DNA from: Candidatus Aminicenantes bacterium
GTDB lineage: Bacteria; Acidobacteriota; Aminicenantia; Aminicenantales; UBA4085
Assembly (NCBI GenBank): GCA_026393855.1
Contig: JAPKZJ010000037.1
Location: 1 to 41,533 of the forward strand
DNA: 41,533 nt
Direction: 5' to 3'
Within the stretch, counting starts at the first letter, position 1, and every line of letters starts with the position of its first letter. Below the pieces are notes generated by a model, which saw only the letters and a program-made list of their open reading frames with translations, was not told the origin of the DNA and ran no database searches. Below, piece after piece: positions 31,443-39,436 of this stretch. The translations under genes and the position numbers were made by a program.

Positions 31443-32117
31443 ATGAGCCTGGTCATCCCCAGCGAAAAACGCGACGCTTTCGGCAAGAACGCGTCTTACC
31501 GCATCCGGCAGTCCGGCAAGCTTCCCGCCATCCTCTACGGTGCGGGGGTTGCCAGCCTGCCGCTCGTCCTGAGCAAGAAGGACGTCATCCAGATCCTCAA
31601 GTCCGAGCTGGGCTTGAACACCCTGTTCCGGATCGCCGTGGGGACCGAGGAGCGGGACGTCATGATCAAGGACGTTCAGATCGACTCGACCACGGACGAG
31701 GTTCTGCATGCCGATCTGATCCAGATCGCCATGGACAAGATCATCCGGGTCCAGGTCCCGATCGAGCTCGTCGGCGAGGCCTTCGGCGTCAAGACCGAGG
31801 GCGGGTTCATCGACTTCATGACCCGCGAGTTGACCGTCGAGTGTCTGCCGGCCCTTATCCCCGAGCATCTCGCCGTCGACGTCTCGGAGCTTCACATCCA
31901 CCAGTCGCTCAAGGCGTCCGAGGTGGCCCTGCCCGAAGGCATCAAGCTCATCACCGAGCCGGGCGTGGTCATCGCCCTGGTCCAGGTGCCGCACGAGGAG
32001 AAAGTGGAGGCCCCTGTGGTCGAAGAGGGTGTCGAAGGTGCGGAGGCCGCCGCGGCCGAGCCCGAGGTCATCAAGAAGGAACGGGCCGAGAAGGGCAAGG
32101 AAGAGGAGAAGGGGTGA
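31443..32117 (+). CDS. rplY: 50S ribosomal protein bL25, long (CTC/TL5) form
   Basis: The 224-residue protein has the 5S rRNA-binding L25 domain at the N-terminus (KRDAFGKNASYRIRQSGKLPAILYG) and the second TL5/CTC beta domain (HADLIQIAMDKIIRVQVPIEL and PEHLAVDVSELHIHQSLKASE). A charged Glu/Ala/Lys tail of about 30 residues ends the protein. It binds 5S rRNA in the large subunit; long forms are linked to general stress in some bacteria. AAGGAG precedes the ATG. The stop lies three bases before the pth start. Confidence 0.95.
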   Translation: MSLVIPSEKRDAFGKNASYRIRQSGKLPAILYGAGVASLPLVLSKKDVIQILKSELGLNTLFRIAVGTEERDVMIKDVQIDSTTDEVLHADLIQIAMDKIIRVQVPIELVGEAFGVKTEGGFIDFMTRELTVECLPALIPEHLAVDVSELHIHQSLKASEVALPEGIKLITEPGVVIALVQVPHEEKVEAPVVEEGVEGAEAAAAEPEVIKKERAEKGKEEEKG

Positions 32118-32120
32118 CCT

Positions 32121-32678
32121 TTGTGGGCCGTCGTGGGCCTGGGGAATCCGGGCCGTCGCTACGCGGAGACGCGGCATAATGCCGGCTTTCTGCTGGTCAA
32201 GCGGGCGGCCGAGGAGTGGGACGTGCGCCTGAAGAAGAACCGCTTTCTGGCCAAGACCGGCGAGGGCCGGCGCGGCGGCGAGCGGGTCTTGCTGGCCCTG
32301 CCCCAGACCTTCATGAACGACAGCGGCCAGTCGGCCCAGGCCATCGTCTGCGGCGGACCGGTCGCTCCGGACCGCCTGCTGGTGGCCTACGACGACGTCG
32401 ACATCCCGCTCGGCCAGATCCGGGTCCGCCGCGAAGGCAGCCCCGGGACGCACAAGGGTATGGCCTCCGTCACGGCCTGCCTGGGCACGACCGGGTTTCC
32501 CCGGCTGCGGCTGGGCATCGGGCCGGCTCCGGCCGGCGCCGACATCGTCCGCTTCGTCCTGGCGCCCTTTCGCAAGGACGAGCGGAAAGCGTTCGACGAA
32601 GCCCTGGACCGGGCCGTGGAGGCTCTCGACCTGGTCCTGGCCGGGAATATCGACAAGGCCATGAACGATTATAATTGA
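32121..32678 (+). CDS. pth: Peptidyl-tRNA hydrolase
   Basis: Pth releases stalled peptidyl-tRNA so the tRNA can be reused. The 185-residue protein begins WAVVGLGNPGRRYAETRHNA, with the catalytic His (H19) and its Asn partner (N9), and has YDDVDIPLG with the catalytic Asp. In the substrate loop the usual 'GGHNG' reads GTHKG, so the Asn that contacts substrate in E. coli (N114) appears to be Lys; this is unusual. The start is TTG at 32121 with AAGGGGTGA upstream, since the conserved N-terminus begins right there. rplY-pth adjacency is common. Confidence 0.93.
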   Translation: MWAVVGLGNPGRRYAETRHNAGFLLVKRAAEEWDVRLKKNRFLAKTGEGRRGGERVLLALPQTFMNDSGQSAQAIVCGGPVAPDRLLVAYDDVDIPLGQIRVRREGSPGTHKGMASVTACLGTTGFPRLRLGIGPAPAGADIVRFVLAPFRKDERKAFDEALDRAVEALDLVLAGNIDKAMNDYN

Positions 32679-32684
32679 ATGCAC

Positions 32685-32731
32685 GAGGGGACCTAAAAAT
32701 CCCCCTCCTTGTCCTCACCGTAAGAGTGAGG
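32685..32731 (+). promoter_or_regulatory. Leader hairpins upstream of rpsF
   Basis: Two hairpins lie in the 78-base gap before rpsF: GAGGGG (32685-32690)/CCCCTC (32702-32707) and CCTCAC (32713-32718)/GTGAGG (32726-32731) with a CG-rich loop containing ACCG. In several bacteria the S6:S18 complex represses its operon through a leader RNA with an exposed CCG. The second hairpin could play this part, but the match to that motif was not tested. A TATAAT lies at the end of pth (32670-32675) without a clear -35 box. Confidence 0.35.
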
Positions 32732-32756
32732 GCTGCTAAACCATAAGGAGAACGCG

Positions 32757-33155
32757 ATGAGACAGTACGAGACGGGGTTCCTCCTCTCCCCCCAATTGAC
32801 CGAAGAGGAGGCCGAGGCCATCGTCACCCAGATGGCCGACGTCATCGCCCAGCGTCAGGGCAAGATGGCCAAGGTGGACAAGTGGGGCAAGCGCCGGACG
32901 GCCTATGCCCTGGGCAAGTTCCACGACGCCTACTACTTCTTCTTCCACTACGAGGGCGGCCCCGACATCCCGGCCGAGCTGGCCCGGCGGTTCCGCCAGA
33001 TGGACACGGTTCTGCGCTACCTGACCCTGATCAAGGAGACGCAGCAGAACATGCGCCGCAAGAAGAAGCCCCACAGCAAGCCCAAGCCGGGCGAAGCCCC
33101 GGCCCCGGACGCCGCCGCCGAGGCCCCGGCGGACAAGAAACGCGAGGAGGCGTAA
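32757..33155 (+). CDS. rpsF: 30S ribosomal protein bS6
   Basis: The 132-residue protein matches bS6 over residues 1-95: [41 protein letters not shown] and [16 protein letters not shown] Lys/Pro/Ala-rich tail follows, longer than in E. coli. S6 pairs with S18 on the platform of the small subunit. TAAGGAGAACGCG is the ribosome-binding region. rpsR follows after one base; the ssb gene often found between them is not here. Confidence 0.95.
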   Translation: MRQYETGFLLSPQLTEEEAEAIVTQMADVIAQRQGKMAKVDKWGKRRTAYALGKFHDAYYFFFHYEGGPDIPAELARRFRQMDTVLRYLTLIKETQQNMRRKKKPHSKPKPGEAPAPDAAAEAPADKKREEA

Positions 33156-33156
33156 G

Positions 33157-33447
33157 ATGGCTGAATCCAGCGGACCCCGAGATCGCCGCGACGAGCGGCC
33201 CGACCGCCAGGAGCGCGGCGGCTACAAGAAGTTCTTCCCCCCCAAGAAAAAGTTCTGCCGGTTCTGTCAGCGGAACGTCAAGTTCATCGACTACAAATCG
33301 GCTGATATCCTGAAGAAGTACATCCCCGACCGCGGCAAGATCTCCCCCCGGCGTGTCACCGGGACCTGCTCCTTCCACCAGCGCAAGCTGGCCGAGGCCA
33401 TCAAGCGGGCCCGCCACCTGGCGCTGCTGCCCTACGTCGAGAGCTGA
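33157..33447 (+). CDS. rpsR: 30S ribosomal protein bS18, zinc-ligand-containing form
   Basis: The 96-residue protein has the S18 core [20 protein letters not shown] and [17 protein letters not shown] followed by ALLPYVES at the end. A ~20-residue basic/acidic extension precedes it. It keeps C34 and C37 (FCRFC) and C71 with H74 (CSFH), the putative zinc-binding set of 'C+' S18 proteins. GAGGAGGCGTAAG in the rpsF end serves as ribosome-binding site. It is translationally close-coupled with rpsF. Confidence 0.95.
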   Translation: MAESSGPRDRRDERPDRQERGGYKKFFPPKKKFCRFCQRNVKFIDYKSADILKKYIPDRGKISPRRVTGTCSFHQRKLAEAIKRARHLALLPYVES

Positions 33448-33458
33448 GGGAGAGCCCC

Positions 33459-34037
33459 ATGAAGGTCATCCTGAAGCAGGACGTGGAGAACGTCGGCCAC
33501 AAGGGCGACATCTTGAATGTCGCCGCCGGCTACGGCCGCAATTACCTGATCCCCCGCAAGCTGGCTCTGGAGGTCACCGCCTCCAACCTGAAGATGATCG
33601 ACATCGAGAAGGCTTCGCTGAAGAAGAAAGTCGAGGTCGAGCGCTCGAGCTTCCAGGACCTGATCAAGAAGCTCAACCAAGTGACCCTGACCTTCGCCCG
33701 GAAGGCCGGCGAAAAGGACCACATTTTCGGATCGGTCAGTGCGTCCGACCTCAAGGACGCCCTGGACAAGCTGGGCTTCGACATCGACAAGAAGAAGATC
33801 GTCCTCGACGAGCCGCTCAAACGGCTGGGCAACTACGCCGTCCCGATCAAGATCTACCACGACGATCGGGCCGAGATCAAAGTCCAAGTCGTCAAGGAAG
33901 AGGAAGAGGCGCCGGCAGGCTCTGCCGTCGCCCCGATGAGCCCCAATCGACCGGCGAAGACGGTCGAAGAGGGCGAATCCGCGACCGAGCCGGCCGCCAA
34001 GCCCGAGCCGGTCGAAAAGCCGGAAACCGAAGTCTAA
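33459..34037 (+). CDS. rplI: 50S ribosomal protein bL9
   Basis: The 192-residue protein starts MKVILKQDVENVGHKGDILN followed by VAAGYGRNYLIPRKLA, the bL9 signature. The C-terminal rRNA-binding domain follows (AGEKDHIFGSVSASDLKDAL and LKRLGNYAVPIKIY). About 40 extra residues rich in Glu, Ala and Pro extend the C-terminus. bL9 reaches out from the L1 stalk base and helps keep the reading frame. The rpsF-rpsR-rplI-dnaB order is common in bacteria. Confidence 0.96.
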   Translation: MKVILKQDVENVGHKGDILNVAAGYGRNYLIPRKLALEVTASNLKMIDIEKASLKKKVEVERSSFQDLIKKLNQVTLTFARKAGEKDHIFGSVSASDLKDALDKLGFDIDKKKIVLDEPLKRLGNYAVPIKIYHDDRAEIKVQVVKEEEEAPAGSAVAPMSPNRPAKTVEEGESATEPAAKPEPVEKPETEV

Positions 34038-34048
34038 GACATCAGTCC

Positions 34049-34082
34049 CCATCGCCATCGCCGCCAACGGCGATGGCGATGG
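34049..34082 (+). terminator. Perfect 15-bp hairpin between rplI and dnaB
   Basis: CCATCGCCATCGCCG (34049-34063) pairs perfectly with CGGCGATGGCGATGG (34068-34082) around a CCAA loop. It begins 12 bases after the rplI stop. Only a weak T-rich stretch (CTTTCAT) follows, so it may be a partial terminator that lowers dnaB expression relative to the ribosomal proteins, or an mRNA-stabilising 3' end. Confidence 0.6.
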
Positions 34083-34123
34083 CGGCGGGGCTTTCATCTC
34101 CGCATGGACGGAAGGAGGGGCGC

Positions 34124-35527
34124 GTGGAACTCGACCTGATGTTCTTGAAGAAGACGCCGCCCCACAGCCCCGAAGCCGAGCGGACGGTCCTGGGCGCCAT
34201 CCTGGTGGCCAACGAAAACCTGAACGTCGTCCTATCGATCATCAGCCTCGACGATTTCTATAAAGACGCCCACAAAAAGATCCTGGGCGCCATCATCGTC
34301 CTGATCGAGAAACACGTTGGGGTGGAGCTGCTCAGCCTGAACGAGGAGCTTCGCCGGGCCGGCCTCCTGGACGAGGTCGGCGGGGCGGCCTACATCGGCT
34401 CGCTCGTGGACGGCGTCCCGCGCAGCCTCAACGTCGAATACTACGCCCGGGTCATCAAGGAAAAGGCCGTCCTCCGCCGGCTCATCTTCGCCTCGGCCCG
34501 CATCATCCAGGCCGGCTACGAGGAGAAGATGGACCCCGACGACCTCCTGGGCGAGGCCCAGGCGGCCATCATTGACGCTTCCGAGCAGCGGATCAAGCAG
34601 GGCTTCATCCCGCTTCGCGAAATCGCCGAGCCGGCCCTCAAGATCATCGAGGAGCACCGCGGCAAAAACAACGCCGTGACCGGGGTGCCGACCGGATTTC
34701 CCGACTTGGACCGGTTGACCCTGGGCTTTCAGCCGTCCGAGATGATCATCGTCGCGGCCCGGCCCTCCATGGGCAAGACCGCTCTGTGCCTGAACATCTC
34801 TCAGCACGTCGGACTGAAGACCAACTACGCGGTCGGTTTCTTCTCCATGGAAATGTCCAAGGAATCCCTGGCCATGCGCATGCTCTGCGCCGACGCGGAG
34901 GTGGACATCCGGGAGGCCCGCTCCGGATTCGTCAACGACGTCGAGATGGAGCGCCTGCGGCTGAGCGCCGAGTCGCTGTCGCGGGCCCGCATCTACATCG
35001 ACGAGACGCCCGGCCTGTCGCTGACCGAGATGAAGGCCAAGGCGCGCCGACTGAAGCTGGAGCATCATCTGGACATCGTTTTCCTGGACTACATCCAGCT
35101 GATGCGGGCCGGCGACCGGTTCGAGAACCGCAACCAGGAGATGGCCAACATCTCCCGCTCCCTCAAGGAGCTGGCCAAGGAGCTGCACATCCCCGTCGTC
35201 GGCATCTCCCAGCTCAGCCGGGCCCCGGAGAAGGGCCGCAAGGAGCCCAAGCCCCAGCTCTCGGACCTGCGCGAGTCGGGCGCCCTGGAGCAGGACGCCG
35301 ATGTGGTCATGTTCATCTACCGCAAGGAGCGGTATCTTTCCAAGGAGGACCGGCTCAAGGACGACACCTGGAAGGGAATCGCCGAGATCGACGTGGCCAA
35401 GCAGCGCAACGGCCCGACTGATTCGATCTACGTCGCCTTCCGCGACAAGTTCGCCAAGTTCGAGAGCACCGACCAGGCCGCCGTGCGGGCCCTCATCCAG
35501 AGGTCCCGGTCCGGCGACGAAGAGTGA
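34124..35527 (+). CDS. dnaB: Replicative DNA helicase
   Basis: DnaB is the hexameric fork helicase. The 467-residue protein has the N-terminal domain beginning PPHSPEAERTVLGAILV and the RecA-like domain with VTGVPTGFPDLDRLTLGFQP, Walker A ARPSMGKTALCLNIS, FFSMEMSKESLAMRML, Walker B IVFLDYIQLM and SDLRESGALEQDADVVMF. No intein is present. The start is GTG at 34124 with GGAAGGAGG ahead of it. It is preceded by a perfect hairpin and followed three bases later by radA. Confidence 0.96.
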   Translation: MELDLMFLKKTPPHSPEAERTVLGAILVANENLNVVLSIISLDDFYKDAHKKILGAIIVLIEKHVGVELLSLNEELRRAGLLDEVGGAAYIGSLVDGVPRSLNVEYYARVIKEKAVLRRLIFASARIIQAGYEEKMDPDDLLGEAQAAIIDASEQRIKQGFIPLREIAEPALKIIEEHRGKNNAVTGVPTGFPDLDRLTLGFQPSEMIIVAARPSMGKTALCLNISQHVGLKTNYAVGFFSMEMSKESLAMRMLCADAEVDIREARSGFVNDVEMERLRLSAESLSRARIYIDETPGLSLTEMKAKARRLKLEHHLDIVFLDYIQLMRAGDRFENRNQEMANISRSLKELAKELHIPVVGISQLSRAPEKGRKEPKPQLSDLRESGALEQDADVVMFIYRKERYLSKEDRLKDDTWKGIAEIDVAKQRNGPTDSIYVAFRDKFAKFESTDQAAVRALIQRSRSGDEE

Positions 35528-35530
35528 GCC

Positions 35531-36895
35531 GTGGCCAAGCCCAAGGCCGTCTTCATCTGTCAGTCCTGCGGCGCCCAGACCCCCAAGTGGATGGGCCGTT
35601 GCCCGTCCTGCGGCGAATGGAACACCCTGGTCGAAGAGCTGGTCGAGAGCCCGGCCGTTGCCGAAGAAGCCGCTTTCGCCCCGGCCGAGCCGGTCGCCTA
35701 CAAGGACATCAAAGCGGCCCGCAAGCCGCGGGTCCGGGTCGGGATGGAGGAGTTCAACAAGGTTCTGGGCGGCGGGGTCGTTATGGGATCGCTGGTGCTG
35801 ATCGGCGGCGAGCCGGGGATCGGCAAGTCGACCCTCCTCCTGCAGATATCAGGCGACTTTGCCGGCCGGGGCGAGACCGTCCTCTACGTCTCCGGCGAGG
35901 AATCGCTGGAGCAGATCAAGCTGCGGGGCGACCGCCTGGGCGCGCCCGGCGACGCGCTCTTCCTCCTGGCCGAGACCGGCCTGGAGCGGATCCTGGCCCA
36001 GGCCGAGCGGCTGCGGCCGCAGGTCTTGGTGGTGGACTCGATCCAGACCGTCTATTCCTCCAAGCTCAGTTCCAGCCCCGGCACGATCAGCCAGGTCCGC
36101 GAGGTCGCCAACCAGGTCTTCCGGTACGCCAAGAGGAACGGCGTCGCCGCCTTCTTAATCGGGCATATCACGAAGGAAGGCGCCCTGGCCGGACCCAAGT
36201 CGCTCGAGCACATGGTCGACGTCGTCCTGCTGTTCGAGGGCGAGCGCGACCACAGCCACCGGGTCCTGCGGGCCCTCAAGAACCGCTTCGGCCCGGTCTC
36301 CGAGCTGGCCATCTTTGAGATGACCTCGGCCGGGCTGCAGCCCATCCCCAACCCTTCGGCCTTCTTCCTCAAGGAGCGTCCGGCCAACGAACCCGGCAGC
36401 GTCGTCGTCGCCACCATCAAGGGCTCGCGCCCGCTGCTGATCGAGGTGCAGTCGCTCGTTTCCTCGACCCTGTTCGCCGGCAACCCCCGCCGGATGTCGG
36501 TCGGGCTGGACCATTTCCGGACGGCCATGCTGTTGGCGGTGGTGGAGAAGAAGCTGGGCTACAGCTTCGCCGGCGAAGACATCTACCTCAACGTGGCCGG
36601 CGGTGTCACGATCGAGGAGCCGGCGGCCGATCTGGGGATCGTCCTGTCCGTCGTCTCCGGCCTCAAGAACCGCCCCGCCCCGCCCGGCTTGGCCGCGTTC
36701 GGCGAGGTCGGCCTGAGCGGCGAGGTCCGCTCCGTGGGCCAAGCCGCGGCCCGGGTCCGCGAAGCCGCCGCCCTGGGGTTCGATACGGTGATCCTGCCGC
36801 AGGGCAACCTCCCCGGCCTGGAAAAGGAAAGCCTGCCCGACGTCCGGCTGATCGGAGTCCCCTCCGTCCGCAAGGCCGTCGATCTCGTTTTGTAA
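35531..36895 (+). CDS. radA: DNA repair protein RadA
   Basis: RadA helps process recombination intermediates. The 454-residue protein shows the N-terminal zinc finger (FICQSCGAQTPKWMGRCPSC), the RecA-like ATPase with Walker A GGEPGIGKSTLLLQIS, the RadA-specific KNRFGP motif, and the Lon-like C-terminal domain (DIYLNVAGGVTIEEPAADLG). All four zinc cysteines are present. The start is GTG at 35531, three bases after the dnaB stop, which points to coupled expression. Length and domain order are normal. Confidence 0.96.
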   Translation: MAKPKAVFICQSCGAQTPKWMGRCPSCGEWNTLVEELVESPAVAEEAAFAPAEPVAYKDIKAARKPRVRVGMEEFNKVLGGGVVMGSLVLIGGEPGIGKSTLLLQISGDFAGRGETVLYVSGEESLEQIKLRGDRLGAPGDALFLLAETGLERILAQAERLRPQVLVVDSIQTVYSSKLSSSPGTISQVREVANQVFRYAKRNGVAAFLIGHITKEGALAGPKSLEHMVDVVLLFEGERDHSHRVLRALKNRFGPVSELAIFEMTSAGLQPIPNPSAFFLKERPANEPGSVVVATIKGSRPLLIEVQSLVSSTLFAGNPRRMSVGLDHFRTAMLLAVVEKKLGYSFAGEDIYLNVAGGVTIEEPAADLGIVLSVVSGLKNRPAPPGLAAFGEVGLSGEVRSVGQAAARVREAAALGFDTVILPQGNLPGLEKESLPDVRLIGVPSVRKAVDLVL

Positions 36896-36937
36896 TATAA
36901 TGGAGTCCGCACTCATCATCCTTGAAGAGGCCGGTCC

Positions 36938-37924
36938 ATGGGCATCCTGATCTTCCGCTTGTTCATCCTTCTTTTAGCCGCGGCGGCGGGCTACTTCGTC
37001 CCCCCGTTCGGCCTCGCTCCGCGGCTGGCGGCCGCGGTCGGCCTCCTGCTGGCCGGGGTGATCATTTATCTCGAGACCCTCATCCGCAAGACGCCCTTTA
37101 AGATCATCTGGGGCTCGACCGTGGGGACTTTCGCCGGCGTCGCCCTGGGCTGGGGCTTGGGGACGGTGGCCGCCACTGTCGCGACGGACGCTTCCTCGGC
37201 CCGCTTCCTGCGGATTCTCTTTCTCCTGATCATGCCGTACATCGGATTTCTGACCGGGACGCGGAAGTCCGAATGGCTGGACCCGGCCTACCTCTTCCGC
37301 TTCTTCCGGGAAAAGAGCGTCGGCCGCGTCTACAAGATTCTGGACACCAGCGTCATCATCGACGGCCGCATCGCCGACCTTTGCGACACCGGGTTCATCG
37401 AGGGCACCCTGGTTGTGCCCCAGTTCGTGCTCAAGGAGCTCCAGCTTGTGGCCGACTCGGCCGATGGGCTCAAACGCCAGCGCGGCCGGCGCGGCCTAGA
37501 CATCCTGGACCACCTCCAAAAGTCCAAGACCGTTTCGGTCATGATCACGGAGCTCGACTTCCCCGAAGTGCGCGACGTGGACTCCAAGCTGATCGAGCTG
37601 GCCAAGCAGATGGACGGCAAGATCGTGACCAACGATGTCAACCTGAACAAGGTGGCCCGGCTGCACGGCCTGGCCGTCCTCAATACCAACGAGCTGGCCA
37701 ATTCCCTCAAGCCCGTCGTCCTGCCCGGCGAGCAAATGAGAGTTTTCCTGATCAAGGAAGGCAAGGAGAAGGACCAGGGCGTCGCCTACCTGGATGACGG
37801 GACGATGGTCGTGGTCGACAACTCCCGCCGCTGGATCGGCCAGACCATCGACATCACCGTCACTTCGGTCCTGCAAACCACGGTGGGCAAGATGATCTTC
37901 GGCCGCTACAACGAGGACCGCTGA
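36938..37924 (+). CDS. Membrane protein with PIN and TRAM domains (YacL type)
   Basis: The 328-residue protein has four N-terminal membrane segments (about residues 4-22, 27-45, 56-78 and 88-105). A PIN domain follows from about residue 130, starting KILDTSVIIDGRIADLC and carrying further acidic residues (VPQFVLKELQ, DGKIVTNDVNLNKVA). A TRAM-like RNA-binding domain ends it (GVAYLDDGTMVVVDNSRRWI). PIN domains are usually metal-dependent ribonucleases. B. subtilis YacL has this layout and, as here, lies between radA and ispD. The target RNA is unknown. Its stop is two bases before ispD. Confidence 0.88.
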   Translation: MGILIFRLFILLLAAAAGYFVPPFGLAPRLAAAVGLLLAGVIIYLETLIRKTPFKIIWGSTVGTFAGVALGWGLGTVAATVATDASSARFLRILFLLIMPYIGFLTGTRKSEWLDPAYLFRFFREKSVGRVYKILDTSVIIDGRIADLCDTGFIEGTLVVPQFVLKELQLVADSADGLKRQRGRRGLDILDHLQKSKTVSVMITELDFPEVRDVDSKLIELAKQMDGKIVTNDVNLNKVARLHGLAVLNTNELANSLKPVVLPGEQMRVFLIKEGKEKDQGVAYLDDGTMVVVDNSRRWIGQTIDITVTSVLQTTVGKMIFGRYNEDR

Positions 37925-37926
37925 GC

Positions 37927-38592
37927 ATGAGCCGGGTCGCGGCCGTGATCGTCGCTGCCGGCGAAGGACGTCGCTTCGGCGGGCTCAAGCAGTTTGCGCC
38001 GCTGCGGGGCCGTCCGGTCCTGGATTGGAGCCTGGCCGCCTTCGATGCCAGCCCGCATGTCGACGCCGTCGTCCTCGTCCTGGGTGAGGCGGCCCAAGGG
38101 GCCAAGGACGCTTCCCGCTACGCCAAGGTCACCGCCGTCGTGCGCGGAGGGGAGCGCCGCCAGGATTCGGTGGCCAACGGAGTAGCCGCCCTCAAGCTCA
38201 AGGACGACGACATCGTCTTGATCCACGACGGGGCTCGGCCGCTCGTGACCCAGGACCTCATCGAACGGGTTCTGGAAGGCGCCCGGGCCTTCGGCGCCGC
38301 CGTGCCCGGACTTCCGCTCGAGGATACCGTCAAGGAAGTCGAATCCGGGCGCATCGTCCGCACGATCGAGCGCGACCGGCTGGTTCGGGTCCAGACGCCG
38401 CAGGGCTTTGCGGCAGGGCTGCTCCTGCGGGCTTTGGACGCGGCCCGGGAGGCCGGGGTCTCCGGCACGGACGAGGCGTCGCTGCTCGAACGGCTGGGCC
38501 TGCCGGTCATGATCGTCCCCGGCGATCTCCGCAACCTCAAGATCACGTCCCCGTTGGACCTGACCGCGGCGGAGGCCTTCCTTGGACGCTAG
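37927..38592 (+). CDS. ispD: 2-C-methyl-D-erythritol 4-phosphate cytidylyltransferase
   Basis: IspD joins CTP and methylerythritol 4-phosphate in the MEP pathway. The 221-residue protein has the CTP-binding start AAVIVAAGEGRRFGGLKQF, RRQDSVANG, VLIHDGARPLVT, PLEDTVKEV and QTPQGFAAGLLLRA, then GTDEASLLERLG and GDLRNLKITSPLDL. These match IspD along its length. The N-terminal loop has 'EGRRFGGLKQ', keeping the catalytic Arg and Lys. It follows the PIN-TRAM gene directly; ispF comes 174 bp later, after several hairpins. Confidence 0.95.
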   Translation: MSRVAAVIVAAGEGRRFGGLKQFAPLRGRPVLDWSLAAFDASPHVDAVVLVLGEAAQGAKDASRYAKVTAVVRGGERRQDSVANGVAALKLKDDDIVLIHDGARPLVTQDLIERVLEGARAFGAAVPGLPLEDTVKEVESGRIVRTIERDRLVRVQTPQGFAAGLLLRALDAAREAGVSGTDEASLLERLGLPVMIVPGDLRNLKITSPLDLTAAEAFLGR

Positions 38593-38781
38593 TTGTGCGT
38601 CCCGGAAATTCGTTGAGATGAATCTGAACTTGGAAGACGCACAACCGCTGGGGAGTATGAGGGGGGCGGCGAAGCCTCCCTCAGGGGGTCAGCGCAGCGC
38701 CGAGGGGGGAGCTTGTCTCCCCCCTGGAAGTGTCCCGTCTCCAGGGCGATCATGGGAGTTATCTTCATGAGACGGGACACT
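38592..38781. repeat. Cluster of inverted repeats between ispD and ispF, reaching into ispF
   Basis: Three perfect inverted repeats follow one another: GTTGTGCGTC (38592-38601)/GACGCACAAC (38636-38645), GGGGGGAG (38704-38711)/CTCCCCCC (38717-38724), and AGTGTCCCGTCTC (38729-38741)/GAGACGGGACACT (38769-38781). The last pair places the ispF ribosome-binding site in the loop and the first codons in the stem. The region looks like an inserted palindromic repeat that has been taken into the ispF start, or a translational control element. Confidence 0.65.
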
Positions 38782-39282
38782 AGGATCGGGCTGGGATACG
38801 ATTTACACCGACTGGTCAAAGGGCGCCCGCTCTTCTTAGGCGGCGTCGAGATCCCGCATGACCGGGGCTTGTTGGGGCATTCCGACGGCGACGCCCTCAT
38901 CCACGCCGTCATCGACGCCCTGCTGGGGGCCGCGGGCCAAGGCGACATCGGGACGCTGTTTCCGGACACCGACGTGCGCTATAAAGGCGCCCGCAGCCTC
39001 GAGTTGCTGGATGCCGTCATGGCCGGGCTGAAGAAGCGCCGGTTGGCCGTCCGCCACGTGGACGTGGTGGTCGTGGCCGAGCGGCCGAAAATCGGACCAC
39101 ATGTCGCGGCCATCAAGGCCGCGCTCTGTCCGCGGCTCGGGATCCGGCCGGACCGGCTGGGGATCAAAGCCAAGACCAACGAGGCGACCGGGCTCATCGG
39201 TCGCGGCGGCGCCATCGCCTGCTGGGCCGTGGCGCTTCTATCCCCCGGCGGGCAAAAAAAATCCCCCAGGAAGATCTCATAG
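38767..39282 (+). CDS. ispF: 2-C-methyl-D-erythritol 2,4-cyclodiphosphate synthase
   Basis: IspF forms the cyclic diphosphate of the MEP pathway. The 171-residue protein begins MRRDTRIGLGYDLHRLVKG, with the zinc ligands Asp and His in YDLH, then LLGHSDGDALIHAVIDALLG with the third His, GTLFPDTD, and KAKTNEATGLIGRG, the usual substrate loop. The ATG at 38767 is chosen because it starts at the conserved N-terminus and GGGAG lies eight bases upstream; ATG 38752 is an alternative. Its first five codons form one arm of a 13-bp inverted repeat. About 13 residues extend the C-terminus into a terminator. Confidence 0.93.
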   Translation: MRRDTRIGLGYDLHRLVKGRPLFLGGVEIPHDRGLLGHSDGDALIHAVIDALLGAAGQGDIGTLFPDTDVRYKGARSLELLDAVMAGLKKRRLAVRHVDVVVVAERPKIGPHVAAIKAALCPRLGIRPDRLGIKAKTNEATGLIGRGGAIACWAVALLSPGGQKKSPRKIS

Positions 39283-39300
39283 AGCCTTCCTGGGGGTTCT
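39263..39300 (+). terminator. Terminator overlapping the end of ispF
   Basis: CCCCCAGGAAG (39263-39273) pairs with CTTCCTGGGGG (39286-39296), an 11-bp perfect stem, followed by TTCTAT. The ispF stop codon lies in the loop. This should end the long rightward transcription unit. Confidence 0.8.
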
Positions 39301-39436
39301 ATCGGATGGGAATGGGGCGGGCCGAACGCGCGGTGTTTTGGTCTGGGTCTCGGTCCATCCTTGACAGGACCGCCGTTTCGATGACCACCCTCTCTTCCCG
39401 GCTCTCCGAACGATTCTTCAAAGACTTGCCTCGATC

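Noticed and set aside
38713-38766. Longer IspF starts (38713 non-ATG or ATG 38752)
   Set aside because: Homologues begin at the RIGLGYD stretch; the extension reads through the inverted repeat. ATG 38752 cannot be fully excluded.
39283-39436. Possible gene between the ispF terminator and the small exported protein
   Set aside because: No frame with a start, ribosome-binding site and sensible product was found; it is the downstream region of two convergent genes.
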